Positions 1 to 11,119 of a stretch of DNA of 64,000 nucleotides are shown here, piece by piece. How positions within the stretch are numbered: the first letter of the stretch is position 1; the number at the start of each line of letters is the position of its first letter. The DNA lies in contig BTRK01000006.1 in the NCBI GenBank assembly GCA_036245805.1, positions 31,128,901 through 31,192,900 on the forward strand. The letters run 5' to 3'. The translations under genes and the position numbers were made by a program. The notes under the pieces are model-generated. The model ran no database searches and had not been told where the DNA came from. It saw nothing but the letters and a program-made list of their open reading frames with translations. Origin of the DNA: Pristionchus mayeri (lineage: Eukaryota > Nematoda > Chromadorea > Rhabditida > Neodiplogasteridae).

Positions 1-182
1 CTATTCCATGCACATCTTCCAGCAATGCAGATATCATCAGTACATAATATCGTCTCTTATTAATCCTTCTAGCACACAGTCCAACACAATTATGCATGAT
101 TGCATCGGGGAAAGGGAGTATATTGATCTTCCGTAGAAGCGAAAAATAAAGCACTTCCTTGGAATTGAATCGATATTTATCC

Positions 183-343
183 TGTCTTTCCGGACGGGGC
201 TTTCACTACTGCCGCGGCACCGTCATAAGGATCTCTGAGGAAATTAACGCATCTCTTAGCCACCTTATTGTCTCTGAATAACCTCCACATTTGCCTTATC
301 TGAGTGCGATCATACGCCTTTTCCATATCAAGAAAAGAAGTCT
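183..343 (-). pseudogene. Fragment of a non-LTR retrotransposon reverse transcriptase
   Basis: Read on the minus strand, this stretch encodes FLDMEKAYDRTQIRQMW followed by a stretch ending near DPYDGAAAVV. The F-D-x-K-A-Y-D-R block is the hallmark of LINE reverse transcriptase motif A (polymerising aspartate region). No start codon or complete domain is present and the frame closes soon after, so this is a dead fragment. A related stretch (TATTGATCT-CCGTA-AAGCGAAA) occurs at about 121-150 and again at 1399-1428, which suggests that a roughly 1-kb insertion split or duplicated the old element. Confidence 0.55.
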
Positions 344-401
344 CTAAATGCCCTGAGAAAAATTTTCAGCGCTAATATCGGTTCCACAGTGGAACAGTTT
401 A

Positions 402-432
402 CAGTAGTGGCCAAAATTATATGACATTGGTA
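402..432 (+). repeat. Lone Tc1/mariner-like terminal repeat
   Basis: The sequence TACAGTAGTGGCCAAAATTA matches the general form of Tc1-like transposon ends (TACAGTG-TGGCCAAAA). It begins with TA, the usual target dinucleotide. I could not find the matching inverted end within the window. The following AT-rich 600 bases show no open reading frame of note and are probably element-internal. The call rests on resemblance of one end only. Confidence 0.4.
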
Positions 433-1106
433 TTTTTCTTGGATAACTTTCCTAAAACTTTTACAATCTTCACAAAATTTTTGCTACACTTACTTTTTAT
501 GAGTACCAATCGAAGAATCAATCGGATGGTAGTATCGTGGTAGTGTACGGTAGGTCACTGAGAAATCGATATTTCGCTCAAAATCAGGGTTTTCAGTACA
601 ATACATGCCAAAAATCTAGAAATAAATTTATCAACAAATCAAATAGTTGGTTCGAAAGATAATCGTTTGGACTTTCGAATGCTCCCTTTGGATAACATGT
701 GACTCGATTTTTTGGGCTGTGGTAAGTCAATTAACGATACAGTACTTTTTTGTACATTTTTAGGTATAACTTCAGTTCTAATGAAGCAATTGAGCTCAAA
801 TTGGTAGCATAACATACGCTACAGGTTCTCATAGGAATATCCAAGTTTGGAGTTAATTGGCTTTGATGTCTCCGAAAACGACACTTTCGGTATGCTTTTC
901 TTTGACGAGCTGCCACTTCCGGCAAGAAATTTTCCGGTGTTCAGGAAGTGAGGTGCGAATTCTACAATGACGGCCTAATAGTTCTGTGAAATTTGGTATA
1001 TATTGGTCACATTTCCTATTAGATATGATACTTTCAATAGAGTGAATTTGTTCAAAATCGGTCATTTTTTACGAAAATGGCAAGTTTTTCACGAATTTAA
1101 CAAGAT

Positions 1107-1359
1107 CGCACAAGTTGTAAACAAGTGCAAAACAAGTATAGAACAAGTATGTGCACAAGTTGTAAACAAGCACTCCTCTCCCTACGCTAAATGGAGTTTG
1201 CAAGTTGTAAACAAGTAATAAGTTTACAAGTTGTAAACAAGCAACCGAGAAAAACAAGTTGTAAAACAGTTTGAGCGTAGGGAGAGGGGTACTTGTTTAC
1301 AACTTGTGCACATACTTGTTCTATACTTGTTTTTGCAATTGTTTACAATTTGTGCGCGC
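1107..1359. repeat. Foldback repeat packed with TTGTTTAC (forkhead-type) sites
   Basis: Two arms (about 1107-1190 and 1268-1359) are inverted copies of each other with a few mismatches, and share the order GTAAACAA, AACAAGTATAGAACAAGTA, GTAAACAA, CTCTCCCTACGCT. The octamer GTAAACAA or its complement TTGTTTAC occurs exactly at 1117, 1162, 1207, 1233, 1293 and 1339, with a GTAAAACA variant at 1261. TTGTTTAC is the known core site for FOXO/DAF-16 and related forkhead factors. Whether these copies act as enhancer sites or are just the unit of a repeat cannot be told from sequence. Confidence 0.6.
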
Positions 1360-1800
1360 ACACCAGAGCTGTCCATGCGGCAAGTAGATCATTCCGGCAT
1401 ATTGATCTACCGTATAAGCGAAAGATACAGTCAGTTGTTGTAGCTCAACTTGTAGTCTTTGTAGATAGATAAATTGTTCTGGTGTTTATCATGCACAGAT
1501 TAGATAGAGTCGCTAACAAGAAAAATGTGCGGCAAAGTATTTTCCATTATCAGACAATGCGCGGCGACTACTGGTTATTTTACTAGACGAAGGCCGGTTT
1601 TCGACTTCTTGCACGATTCTAATCTTCGAAAGCACGGAAGAATGAATGGTACGATAACATCACACATTAGCCATTCGAAGAACGAAACGGTTGAAATCCA
1701 AATCATTTACTTTCTCTTCCTCTTTTAGATATATTCAAGAAGTATCGATAGTAAATGTTGCGATATTCTTCTGTTCTCTCTTCCTTTTGATATTCTACAG

Positions 1801-2279
1801 ATGTTCATCCTCCTCACTCTCTTCGCTCTCCTCTTCGTTTCTTCTTCTGTTGGAACATCGAGAAAGTTAGTCTGGGACAGATTGAATCGTCAATGGAAGA
1901 TTGCTTGCAGCATTCACAAGCGCCAAATAATGTTCAATAACCCTTGGATCCCCGGTCCCTTTGGATTTGGCCCCAATCCCTACTTCGGAGGAGCTGCTCA
2001 AGGTGAAGGGAGGGGATTGACGATGGCATTAGTGGGGAGATGACATCGGCCTAGCTCTTATTATTGCCGAGGATATTATGATGACTCGAGTGATTAACTT
2101 TGAAAGTACCATAATCCGAGTAATTTCTTGTCTTATTCTGTGCAGGAGGAGTTCCATTCTTCGGTGGATTCGTCCCTTCTCCTCCTCCTAATGCCGTTGT
2201 TCACTATCATCCGATAGCGACATCTGCTGGAGGACAGAAGATCAATGGATACACTTGGTCGTGGTCTTCCCAGCCATAG
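1801..2279 (+). CDS. Small secreted Gly/Pro-rich protein, 2 exons, 111 aa
   Basis: Exon 1 is 1801-2002 and exon 2 is 2146-2279, joined in phase 1; the intron is GT-AG with acceptor TGTGCAG. The protein starts MFILLTLFALLFVSSSVGTS, a clear signal peptide, followed by a basic stretch and a Gly/Pro/Phe-rich region (PWIPGPFGFGPNPYFGG, then GGVPFFGGFVPSPPP) ending in Trp/Ser. The ATG directly follows a splice-acceptor-like TTCTACAG, so the message may be trans-spliced there or have a 5' UTR exon upstream. An AATAAA lies at about 2358. The gene is convergent with the ankyrin gene, with ends 190 bp apart. I do not recognise a family; composition resembles secreted cuticle-associated or Gly-rich defence peptides of nematodes, but that is only compositional. 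Confidence 0.65.
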
Positions 2280-2468
2280 AAAGGAACGAAACAATCCTCA
2301 TTAATGGCATTTTTTTTGTATTTGATACGAATTTCCTGATTCGTCAAGCGAAACAATAATAAAGATGAATCAACAAAGTGTTTCTTTTGGAAAAAAATAA
2401 TAAAGTAGCAGCGAAGCAAATTTCTCGCGGTAAACATAAATAGTAGGCAACTCAATAAATTATACAAT

Positions 2469-5400
2469 TTAGAATCTTTTAGTTTGTACAGTGGCAATGG
2501 AGGGTTTCTGTGGTCTGAGCATCTGAAGTGATCTCTTGAAGGAATCGTAGTCGAAATGCCAGTATACTGGCAGATTCCCTCTCAATCTGTTGTCCCGGAT
2601 GCTGGCGAACTCGCGATATCTCGAACAAGTGCGGAAACTGAAACAACAAATGAAGTTGCATCAGCCTGGCCAATGATGGGTGGTCCGATGGAGGGATGAC
2701 TAACTTTCTCTGGATGCAAACTACTTCCTTCCATCTCACGAGATTCCCATTACGCAATCCAGTGTATCGATGCTCCAGGAAGGAGATGATCTGGAATGAG
2801 AAGGATTGAAATTGTTTTACTAAGCTGAGGTTCGACATACAGCATCATAGCTGGATTTCTTCTCCGGTCTGTTTTCCTTCTCTTCGATTGCTCTCTGCAG
2901 GGGAGTCTTCATGGGAGGACCCGTGATGTTGAAGGTCGTTCCGTATGCATTCGAGGGAGGGAGACGACTGAGTACATTCCCACTGAGGGCATTCTTATCC
3001 GCTCGTCGTTCAGCATCCAGTTTGACTGCAAGGCCATTCTTTCCCTTACACAGATTGAATCTATCTAGTTGTATTTATCGAGAACGTAAGATAAGCTGTA
3101 AACTGACTGGATAGAAGAGTGAGGACACAGTCGGTCTTCCCTTCAGCGCACGCGACATGCAGAGCCGTCTCCCCTTCAATCATTGATATTGTTCTTATCA
3201 AAAATAAAGTGTTCTTGGAAATATACAAAAATATACGATAAATTATAATAAACATTGTGATGGCGACCTTCGATGCTCTTCCAGTGAACGAGGGGGTTGA
3301 TGAGAGGCATTCCATCCTCTTCTTCCATCTGCAAACCGAAGGATTCATCTTACACACTTCTTCGCACTTCTTCTTCTTCTTCTCACCAGGAAGAGAGTGG
3401 ATATGCATGCAGAGTAGCCCGCATAGGCAGCAGCATGAAGGAGAGTTCGATTGTAGCAATCTCGGATGGGCAGAAGAGACTTGTTATGATTCTCACTCAA
3501 ATTGAAATTACGTCACGAAATGCAATCACAAATTCATAAAATCATTAGCAAGTCGTTTGATCTTATAAATCATAATGATTCTGACGCAATACGTACACTT
3601 TCCATGCGAATCCGAGCTCTTTGATCATGACGTTGAGATTGTGGGCCTTCCCTCCGAAGCATGCCATGAAGATCGGAGTGCTGAGATCTCTACTTCATTT
3701 CAGCCCAATTTCCAAGAGGAATTGTTTGACACTACCGTTGACTTTCACGCAACGCAGAGGGAATTCCATCTCTCTCACCGTCCTACTGCATCTTTCTCAG
3801 TAGGGGATGCTCCCATGGTCACGAGAGTCTGGATGATATCAGGAGTGTTCGCCCTTCCCGCTGCCAAGTGCAATGCAGTCATGTCGAACTTCGTCCGCTC
3901 CTACAATTCATTCGTTTATTAAATGTTATCCCTGGGGCATAATTTGTGTCTCACATTCTGGTTCCATCCCTGTCTGATTAATTCCTTGCACGCTGCTTCA
4001 TCGTTCATGTGCACTGCCAAATGAAGGGCATTGTAGCCATATGCATCCTGAGGAAGAATACCAGGTTATCCCATTGCTATTGATTCGAACGTGTTGAAAG
4101 GTCTTCTAGAATAACAATATTGATTAAATAATGATGGGTATTGCCTGATCATTCCTATCGGGTCTGCTGGCAGAGAGGAGATATTGGATGCTCTCGAGAT
4201 TCCCTCAATTCAATCTCATCATCGATGGAAGGGGAGAACCCACCAGCTGCGACTGCCCACATCAGACAACTCCTCTTGTCCTTGTCCGCGATGTCTTGCA
4301 CCTACAAACTTAGCACCATGACCCAAACTATATAGAATAAATACGGTGTGCATTTTGATATGCGCATTCCATCGATGGATACTTCTCACAGTTTCTTCTT
4401 CATTGTTCCTCGTTGTAATTCGTGGTTGTACTGAATTGTTCTTCGCGTGTTGGAGGAGCATCGAGAGCGCCTTCTTCGAATGCTGAGCTGCGTAGTGAGA
4501 AGGAGTCACCTGGACGAGCATATGATCCATACTGTACTGAATGCATGTCACTTCCTTGTGCAGATTGGAGTTTACAACCAAGCACATTATTTGTACAATA
4601 AGTAGATTTCCCCTGGTGGGAGAGTGTTCGATACCCTCTGATATCCTTCTACCTGATATTTGTCCTTCATCGTATTCCTCGATCCCTCTTTCAACAGTCT
4701 TTCGACGGCCTCCAAATGGCCCGCATCAGCTGCATAATGGAGAGGAGTTCGAAATTCGTTGTCGCAGCTCTCCAATTTGTAAATAATAATAAAGGCTTTT
4801 CGGTCCACTTGAAATCCACTTGAAGTGTCTCTTCTACTCGGATGTGCATACCTCGACTATCTTGGGCATGAGAGTGAGAAGAGTATCGATCACTCGCAGA
4901 TTATTCGCTGCAACTGCCAGATGGAGAGCGGACTGCAATTGATTGGAATTGAATTGCTCGCGAACATACTCTCAATAATTGAAGTAAAAACATTGACTGG
5001 AGGAATAAGTTGACGATTATCCATGAAGAACTCCGTATGTGTATCGATTGAGATACCTGTCCGTTGACATTGGATGCTGAGATGGAGAGAGGCTTGCGAG
5101 CCACGAGCAGTTTCACGATATCCACCGCTGCAATGAATTCATCAGAAAGAAAACTAAGAAAATTGTGCAGATTGGATATATTCTATGCGGTGGAAATAGT
5201 TCTCGTTGATTGATATGCTGTCAATGAATCTCATTATCATCCTTCTATTCTACACATTCCCAGTTTCTTATTCAGCAGAGAGATGGCAACAATGATTTCA
5301 CATTCTTCTTCCCTTCTCTCTCTCTCTCTCACACTGGGCGAAGTTCTCTCCTGCTGCAATCATGAGGGGAGTCAATCCGAATGAATCCTTCTGATCAACG

Positions 5401-6717
5401 GGAAGACCCAATTTGTCCTCGTCCAGAATCAATTGCACGCACTCAATCTGAAGAATTGCAGAACCAGTCAACATTTACAGAAGTTTCTCATTCCATTTCA
5501 TTGCCAATAATTGAATGAAAATAGAGAATAAAATATGGACTATCCGATGCGTAAGTGGCAGCGTAGTGGAGAGGTGATCGTAGTTTGTTATCGCACGCCA
5601 ATTTGTAGATGTCGTCTCCATTCACTGAATCCACGAACATCTCAACGGACATTTTACATAATTTTATTAAATACGATTAGCAGATGATCTACCTTGAGGA
5701 TCTTGGCTGACGATCTTTTGGCAGCGATGTGCATTGGAGTCACTCCTTCCTGCACAAATCATTGGAGTTCCAAGTTGTCGAACCCATCATTACCCTATTT
5801 AGATGAAAAACGGCCGATAATAAGATGATAAATGAATACACTACACTGTCTTTGACGAGGAATGCCTTCTTTCCTCGGATGTGATCGTAGAGAAGAGAAG
5901 CGTCAGAAAGGATGTGCTTGATCACCTAAAGAGAACTCTTCCAACTACTCCCACGAATGGATATCCTAAGACATGGAACTCATATTCAAATTTATCCCTT
6001 GTTATTTCCTCAATGAACCAACATGCAATTGAATAAGAGTAATAAGAGATAGATTGGATACCTTTACAGCTCCAGAATGAGTGGCCCAGTGCAAAGGAGT
6101 AGCTCCTCTCTGATCAGCCGCCCCCCACGAAGCGCCCTTCCTGCAGAAGGAGAACCGAGGAATTCGAACACTCGATGCATTTTGATGCTCTCAGTCGCCA
6201 ACAACAATTTATCGAAGGATATCATTCATGTTCTCTATGTTTATTAATGCTCATAATAAAGTTATTTATTACTTGACCAGCAGCTGGCAGTTCTTCAGAT
6301 TGTCTGTCTGTGCCGCGTAAAAGAGAGCGTTCCTGAAGCAGATTAGTCGGGAACAGGAGATAATTCAAGATGAAATTGACCCATTTTGATCAGTTCTATT
6401 TACGATTTTTTTTCAACATCTGAAAAAAGATATAATTACATGACAAAACACTTGCTTTCCCCTTGAATCAGCGATTGTCGTCCAATCTCCCTCAGCCTTC
6501 ATCGCCTTCTCGAGTTCACCCTGGAAATGAAGAAATGGAACGATCGCTCGACCAAACCATCAATAAAAAGGATAGCAACTCTTCGTTTTTTTCGTAATTG
6601 TGTGCAAGCGCGGGAAATGAGTAAATATGGAGAACGAACGGTAGTGGCTTCAGCAGCAGTGTGAAGGAAGAGGAGATGAGCAGTGGACAGTTTGAATTCC
6701 TCCTCATCTCGAGACAT
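2469..6717 (-). CDS. Multi-ankyrin-repeat protein, possibly inversin/MLT-4-like
   Basis: Many short exons spell successive ankyrin repeats: ALFYAAQTDNLKNCQLLV (near 6310), GATPLHWATHSGAVK (near 6100), GVTPMHIAAKRSSAKILK (near 5730), LRSPLHYAATYAS (near 5560), FRTPLHYAADAGHLEAVERL (near 4720), YNALHLAVHMNDEAACKELI (near 4010), TALHLAAGRANTPDIIQTL (near 3860) and ETALHVACAEGKTDCVLTLL (near 3150). The start ATG is at 6717 (MSRDEEEFKLSTAHLLFLHT). The last exons give TPLQRAIEEKE, ISFLEHRYTG and a basic C-terminal tail ending QTKRF at a TAA (2469-2471). No transmembrane segments follow the repeats, which argues against a TRPA or NOMPC channel. Order and tail resemble inversin (MLT-4 in C. elegans), a scaffold working with NEKL kinases in moulting, but this assignment is tentative. 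One exon end near 5540 lacks an obvious GT donor. Exon boundaries were not all fixed. Confidence 0.75.
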
Positions 6718-9700
6718 CTGATAACTATCCCCTCCAACCTATCGAGTGCTAAAGTATATTTAGTAGGTGGCAAGTTACCGGATACGATAGAAAAAGAAAG
6801 GATTGCAAATGGTGGAGAAATTGTATGAAGGGTGTTGGTGTCTCTCCCATCCCTTTTACTCACTAGAGATAATGATAGAGAACCGAGGAGAGATCGATCG
6901 ACTTTCACTTAGTGCACGTCAAACGACTTTATGAATGAGAATTATTTCTTTGACTGAAATACAAACTGCACTTTTTAACAAACAGTTAATTTATTTTACA
7001 TCTAAAAGAAGATTTGCGGCCTTACTCTGGAAAACTTCAATGTCACGAGAATCCGAAACAGCCGCATTTCAAAGGATTTGTTACATTTTAATGTTACTTT
7101 TAAAAAGGCAAGTGGGTGATTGAAGAAATGCGTTAAAGAAATGAATCATCACTTCATCATCACATCATCAAATCTTCATGAGAGATCAGATTTCTCTCTG
7201 TTCTCAGTCTGAGATGTTTTTGTTTACAACGGCTGGTCTCCTATAAATAAAGTGGAGATCGATGATCGATTTTATCTAGGCAGAACCAGTCTTCCCTACC
7301 TCATGGTTGACAACACAATATGCGACAGTTTTCAGTGATCACTAAAGGTCATTGGGACTTCCCCGCACCTCGAGTGAAAACACGTGAGAACACTAAGAAT
7401 AGTCAGGTTATGAGTGTATTTCGAGTGATTGAGTGATCCAATAAGGCTCATTTCCGGTCCCCATCTATAAATAAATGTGTGGTTACGGTTCTCACGTTCG
7501 GATCTTCCCTCCCTTCTCTTATTCCCTCCAATCTCTTCGATCTTTTTCCGCCCTTTCCTTTTATGCCCATTCATAGGTTGTCTTTCCCCTCAGTTCAAAG
7601 GGTCATTCCGATGTGAAATGAGATTGAGGGCCGTAAAAGATTCTCGGCCACCTACAATCATTCTCGTACGTGTAGACTCAGTGAGGCCATCCTTTCTCTC
7701 TCCCCATTATTCAATCCTTCACACCTTTCATCTCTCAGTTTCCCTCCATTCCAATGAGAATGAGTATCCTGCAGTACATACCTCGATGGCTGCATTACTC
7801 TTGAGTGAATCACACCATGGATTTGCGCTCCAACTTATTTCAACGACATCTCATTTCATCAGGACGGCTTGGTCTCCTCACTGGTCGTTGTCTCTCGTTT
7901 CTCTCGTTGTCAGCACTCTCTCGAATTAGCTCATTCTCTCACTCGTACGAGCACATTCTCCCTTCTTTCTTTGCTAGTTGCGATCAATGTGAAGCAGGGA
8001 GAGAGAAGAGGGGGAGGGAGGGGGGGGGGGGGATGGAGAAGAGGGGGATTCCCCACTCCCTCCCATACACACGACCCTGTCCCTCCACTCATTCATTTCC
8101 CATACACTCAACCACTTTCCGTTTCTTCCCTGCCCTCTTCCACTTCCTCTTCCATCCAATTTCATTCATCCGTTCATCCACAACTTGCCGCGTTCGATAC
8201 TTCGTCCCATGCAAATCTTCCTTCTCGTAATAGTCCTTCGACTGGGTGTGTCCATACTAAGAAGTGTCGAGATTACAACCGGTTTGCCCTTCTAAGTCAT
8301 TCATCTATTAGATACACACTGATTTCAGAGAATAGTCACTTTACTATCGACTTCCGCTTCTCCTTCCCATTCTTGTCTTGGCCTCGTGTTTAGAATGGTC
8401 TGGTCATTCTTTGCTTCTTCGATCTCCGTCTTCTTCCCGTACGTGGGATTCCCCCCTCTCTCAGTATAAACAACTCGTTAGTGTGGACGATTCACAGAAG
8501 CCATAGGAGATTTCCCATCAAGAGTAGGTCACGCGCTACTATTTAGATGTTCGAGGAAGCGACTAAGGATATATCTAGAAGATTCGTTCCATAGGACACT
8601 TCCTGCCCTTGAATATCGAACGAACAAAGTTCTTCCTTCCACATGAGTGCAACGGCCTTCTCGCAAGACTGCTGTCCTTTCCCATCGGAAGTGTATCCCC
8701 TCCCCCCTCCCTCCCTCCCTCCCTCCCTCCCTCCCTCTCCTCCTCCAATCCCCTCCCTTGCAAGTGATTCTGGAAGTCGATGGACGTCAATGTGTCTACT
8801 CATCTGACTCTTCCGTTTACATTGCAGAAAGTTAAGCAGCGAGAAGTCTCTCTCTCCCCACTTTTCACCCATACTACAGTAGTCTCCTCCACCTTCCACT
8901 ATGGGTCCATCTCACTCTCTAGTCGATGCTTAGTCTAGCTATAGTCGACACCTGTCGCTATACTTCATGATATCCTCGGGGGAAGATCGAGAGGGGGGAG
9001 GGGGAGAGGAGGAGGGGCAGGGGGAAGGCGAAGGCTGGTGTGAGAAGTGGGCACTTGCTCACGTGAGGGATGGACTTGCACTTCGAACCCTGGGGAGAGA
9101 GAGAGACGTCGTGTGACTCGTTCATTCAACACAACTTCCTTTGTCTATCGCCCGAGGTATGTGATCATGGGAAGGAGGAATTTGTGATTCACCTCCCCGT
9201 GTCCTTCTCGTTTCTTGCCCCATCTCGTGCCTAGAAGTGTCTTCTTCGTGTTTTCGTTCAAATGGGTGAATCTCTGGTGAATAAGTCCTCTCTTCCCTCG
9301 ATTCTGATCGTTCTCTGAGTCACTCTGACGATCTCTTGTGCAATATTCACTTGACGAAACATCTCAGGTTTCCCACACACACCCTTTCGAAATTCTTCCG
9401 GGTCTCACGACCAACCCTCAAATTGCACGACATGAAGGGGATACGGTAGGGTTTGATCCTTCACGTGAAATGCATCGAGAATCGAATAGGAGATGGGCTG
9501 AATAGAGGGAAGGTGTGACAAACGGCAGAAAGAATCCACTTTTTGACTGCTTTCAATCTGACCACTCTCTCCTTTCCCCTGTTCCCTCGTCTCTCTTTCT
9601 CTCTGATTCTCTCGAATTCGCGTGTACTCTTCTCCTCTCTGACCCTCTATCCCTCTCATCTCATAGACAGGCGATCTCTGCCGTTAAGGGGACATAGTCC

Positions 9701-10882
9701 ATCTGTTTCGTGCTCTTCTCTTACAGATCGTTCAATTTTCGGTTTTTATTCTCTCATCCCCATGCAATCCGGGATATGGACTGCACCTTTAATGGGTGGG
9801 ACGAGACCTCCCTCGTCGATGGAAGAGCTCCGCAGGCATCGATTTCACAGTGGGGAAGATAGGAGGGAGCAGAGCAAACTCCGCCAATCTCTTGGTGTAA
9901 CACTCGCTCCCATCAATCTTTTCGGTTCTCTTCTCACTTAAATCTTCGCTCTATTTAGCAGCAGACTCACATGATCTCTGCAAGAAATGCCACAGTTCCC
10001 GTGTCCCTCCCACTCTTTGTGAATTGAGGTAGTTCCTTCTTCATTGCTCAGTCTCTCTACGAAACACAATATGCTCAACCAAGTTATGAAAATTTCTAAA
10101 TGAGTTATCTTAGGAGAATTTAGATGATCGATTCACTCCCCCCCCCCATTTTCTCTCTTCCATCTTCCATTCCTAATCAAGTGCTTCTCCAGTTCCTTTT
10201 CCGTGCTTTTCCCATTAAGATTATTGCTCCTCCTTTTTCACATTCCCAGAATGGAAAGGGCGTCATGACTACCTAATGAATATTCCAATGGCCGGAGCCG
10301 TCATTCGTTCTGATGAGTGGTGCATGGCTTTTGATTGTGATACGGCGACTGTGGATCTGCACCCATCCCACAACTTTCTTGTTTTGCCGTGTGTGCACCA
10401 CATGAGGAAGACAAATGAGGAGGACGAAGGGGTTATGGGAACCATCCACTGTCCACATCAATTATCAGCCCTTCCCCTCCCTCTTCCACTCTCAAAGTGA
10501 TCGGCATTTATCTCTCTCTCTCACTTCTGGATTCGACATTTCATCAACTCCGAAATGGTCGATGATGTTGAATGGACACAATCATCCATTGTATTTGAGT
10601 GCACACCCATTGTGCACCCTAGGGAGAAGGGATGTTCTCTGGGGTCCTTCCCCATTTCTCTGCCTCAATTTCCGTGTCAGCCAGAGGGGCCTTCTCTCCT
10701 CCTTCTTTATTCCTTCCACCCCACTCAGAATAGTGAACACTCCCATGTGAATGGCACACCATTGCAGCAGTTGCTCACTTCCATTTTCCTCCATTCAACT
10801 ACCGTACTTTGCCCCTCTCCGACTGAAGTTCAAAGTGGCATAACCGTGACTTCCCTTTAATTAGATTCGTAGGAAGGTTCAT
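6718..10882. other. Pyrimidine-rich intergenic DNA
   Basis: The plus strand is strongly C/T rich with stretches of TCTCTC, CCCTCC and TTCCTTC. The many open frames here read as Ser/Leu/Phe/Pro/His-rich strings with no domain, no consistent splice pattern and no signal I trust, so I treat them as composition artefacts. TATAAATA-like boxes occur near 7222 and 7465. A G13 run lies at about 8020-8032 and a (CTCC)n array at about 8704-8740. Confidence 0.6.
8704..8740. repeat. (CTCC)n simple repeat
   Basis: About nine tandem CTCC units in a row, flanked by CCCCTCC and TCCTCCTCC. It is a simple-sequence tract within the pyrimidine-rich region. Confidence 0.9.
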
Positions 10883-10913
10883 TTGGTCCTCTCTCCTTCC
10901 ATTTTCTCCTACA

Positions 10914-11116
10914 GAACCACTACTTTCTCTGTTTTCTTCCTTTGCTTCTTCTTTTTCCTCTTCTGCTCTCTTTCACATAGTCTGAGTGACTGCGTAGCAG
11001 CCCCGGCCAGCTACGCAGTCCTCATCGATCGACTGGAGGCACTTCTTCGCATTGTCAGTCCGAGGGTTCCAAGAGGGAAGAGGAGATTAGTGGCTCCCGT
11101 TCCCGTCCTTATCTGA
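10914..11116 (+). CDS. Candidate peptide-precursor exon with a GKRR processing site
   Basis: After a good acceptor (CTCCTACAG) an open frame runs to a TGA at 11114-11116. It encodes a very hydrophobic stretch (FSVFFLCFFFFLFCSLSHS) like a signal peptide, then CVAAPASYAVLIDRLEALLR, IVSPRVPRGKRR and LVAPVPVLI. Gly followed by KRR is the standard amidation plus dibasic cleavage signal of neuropeptide precursors. There is no in-frame ATG in this exon, so a start would have to lie in an upstream exon I cannot locate. An 11-bp perfect stem (GACTGCGTAGC and its complement, 10988-11020) lies in the frame. The hydrophobic part could be a by-product of local T/C richness, so confidence is low. Confidence 0.3.
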
Positions 11117-11119
11117 TGG

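Noticed and set aside
2469..6717. TRPA1/NOMPC-type ankyrin channel
   Set aside because: No transmembrane or pore segment follows the repeats; the gene ends in a short basic tail at 2469.
7477..8393. Long overlapping open frames on the plus strand (150-174 codons)
   Set aside because: They are Ser/Leu/Phe/His-rich in all frames because the strand is C/T rich; no domain, no splice context and no conserved motif.
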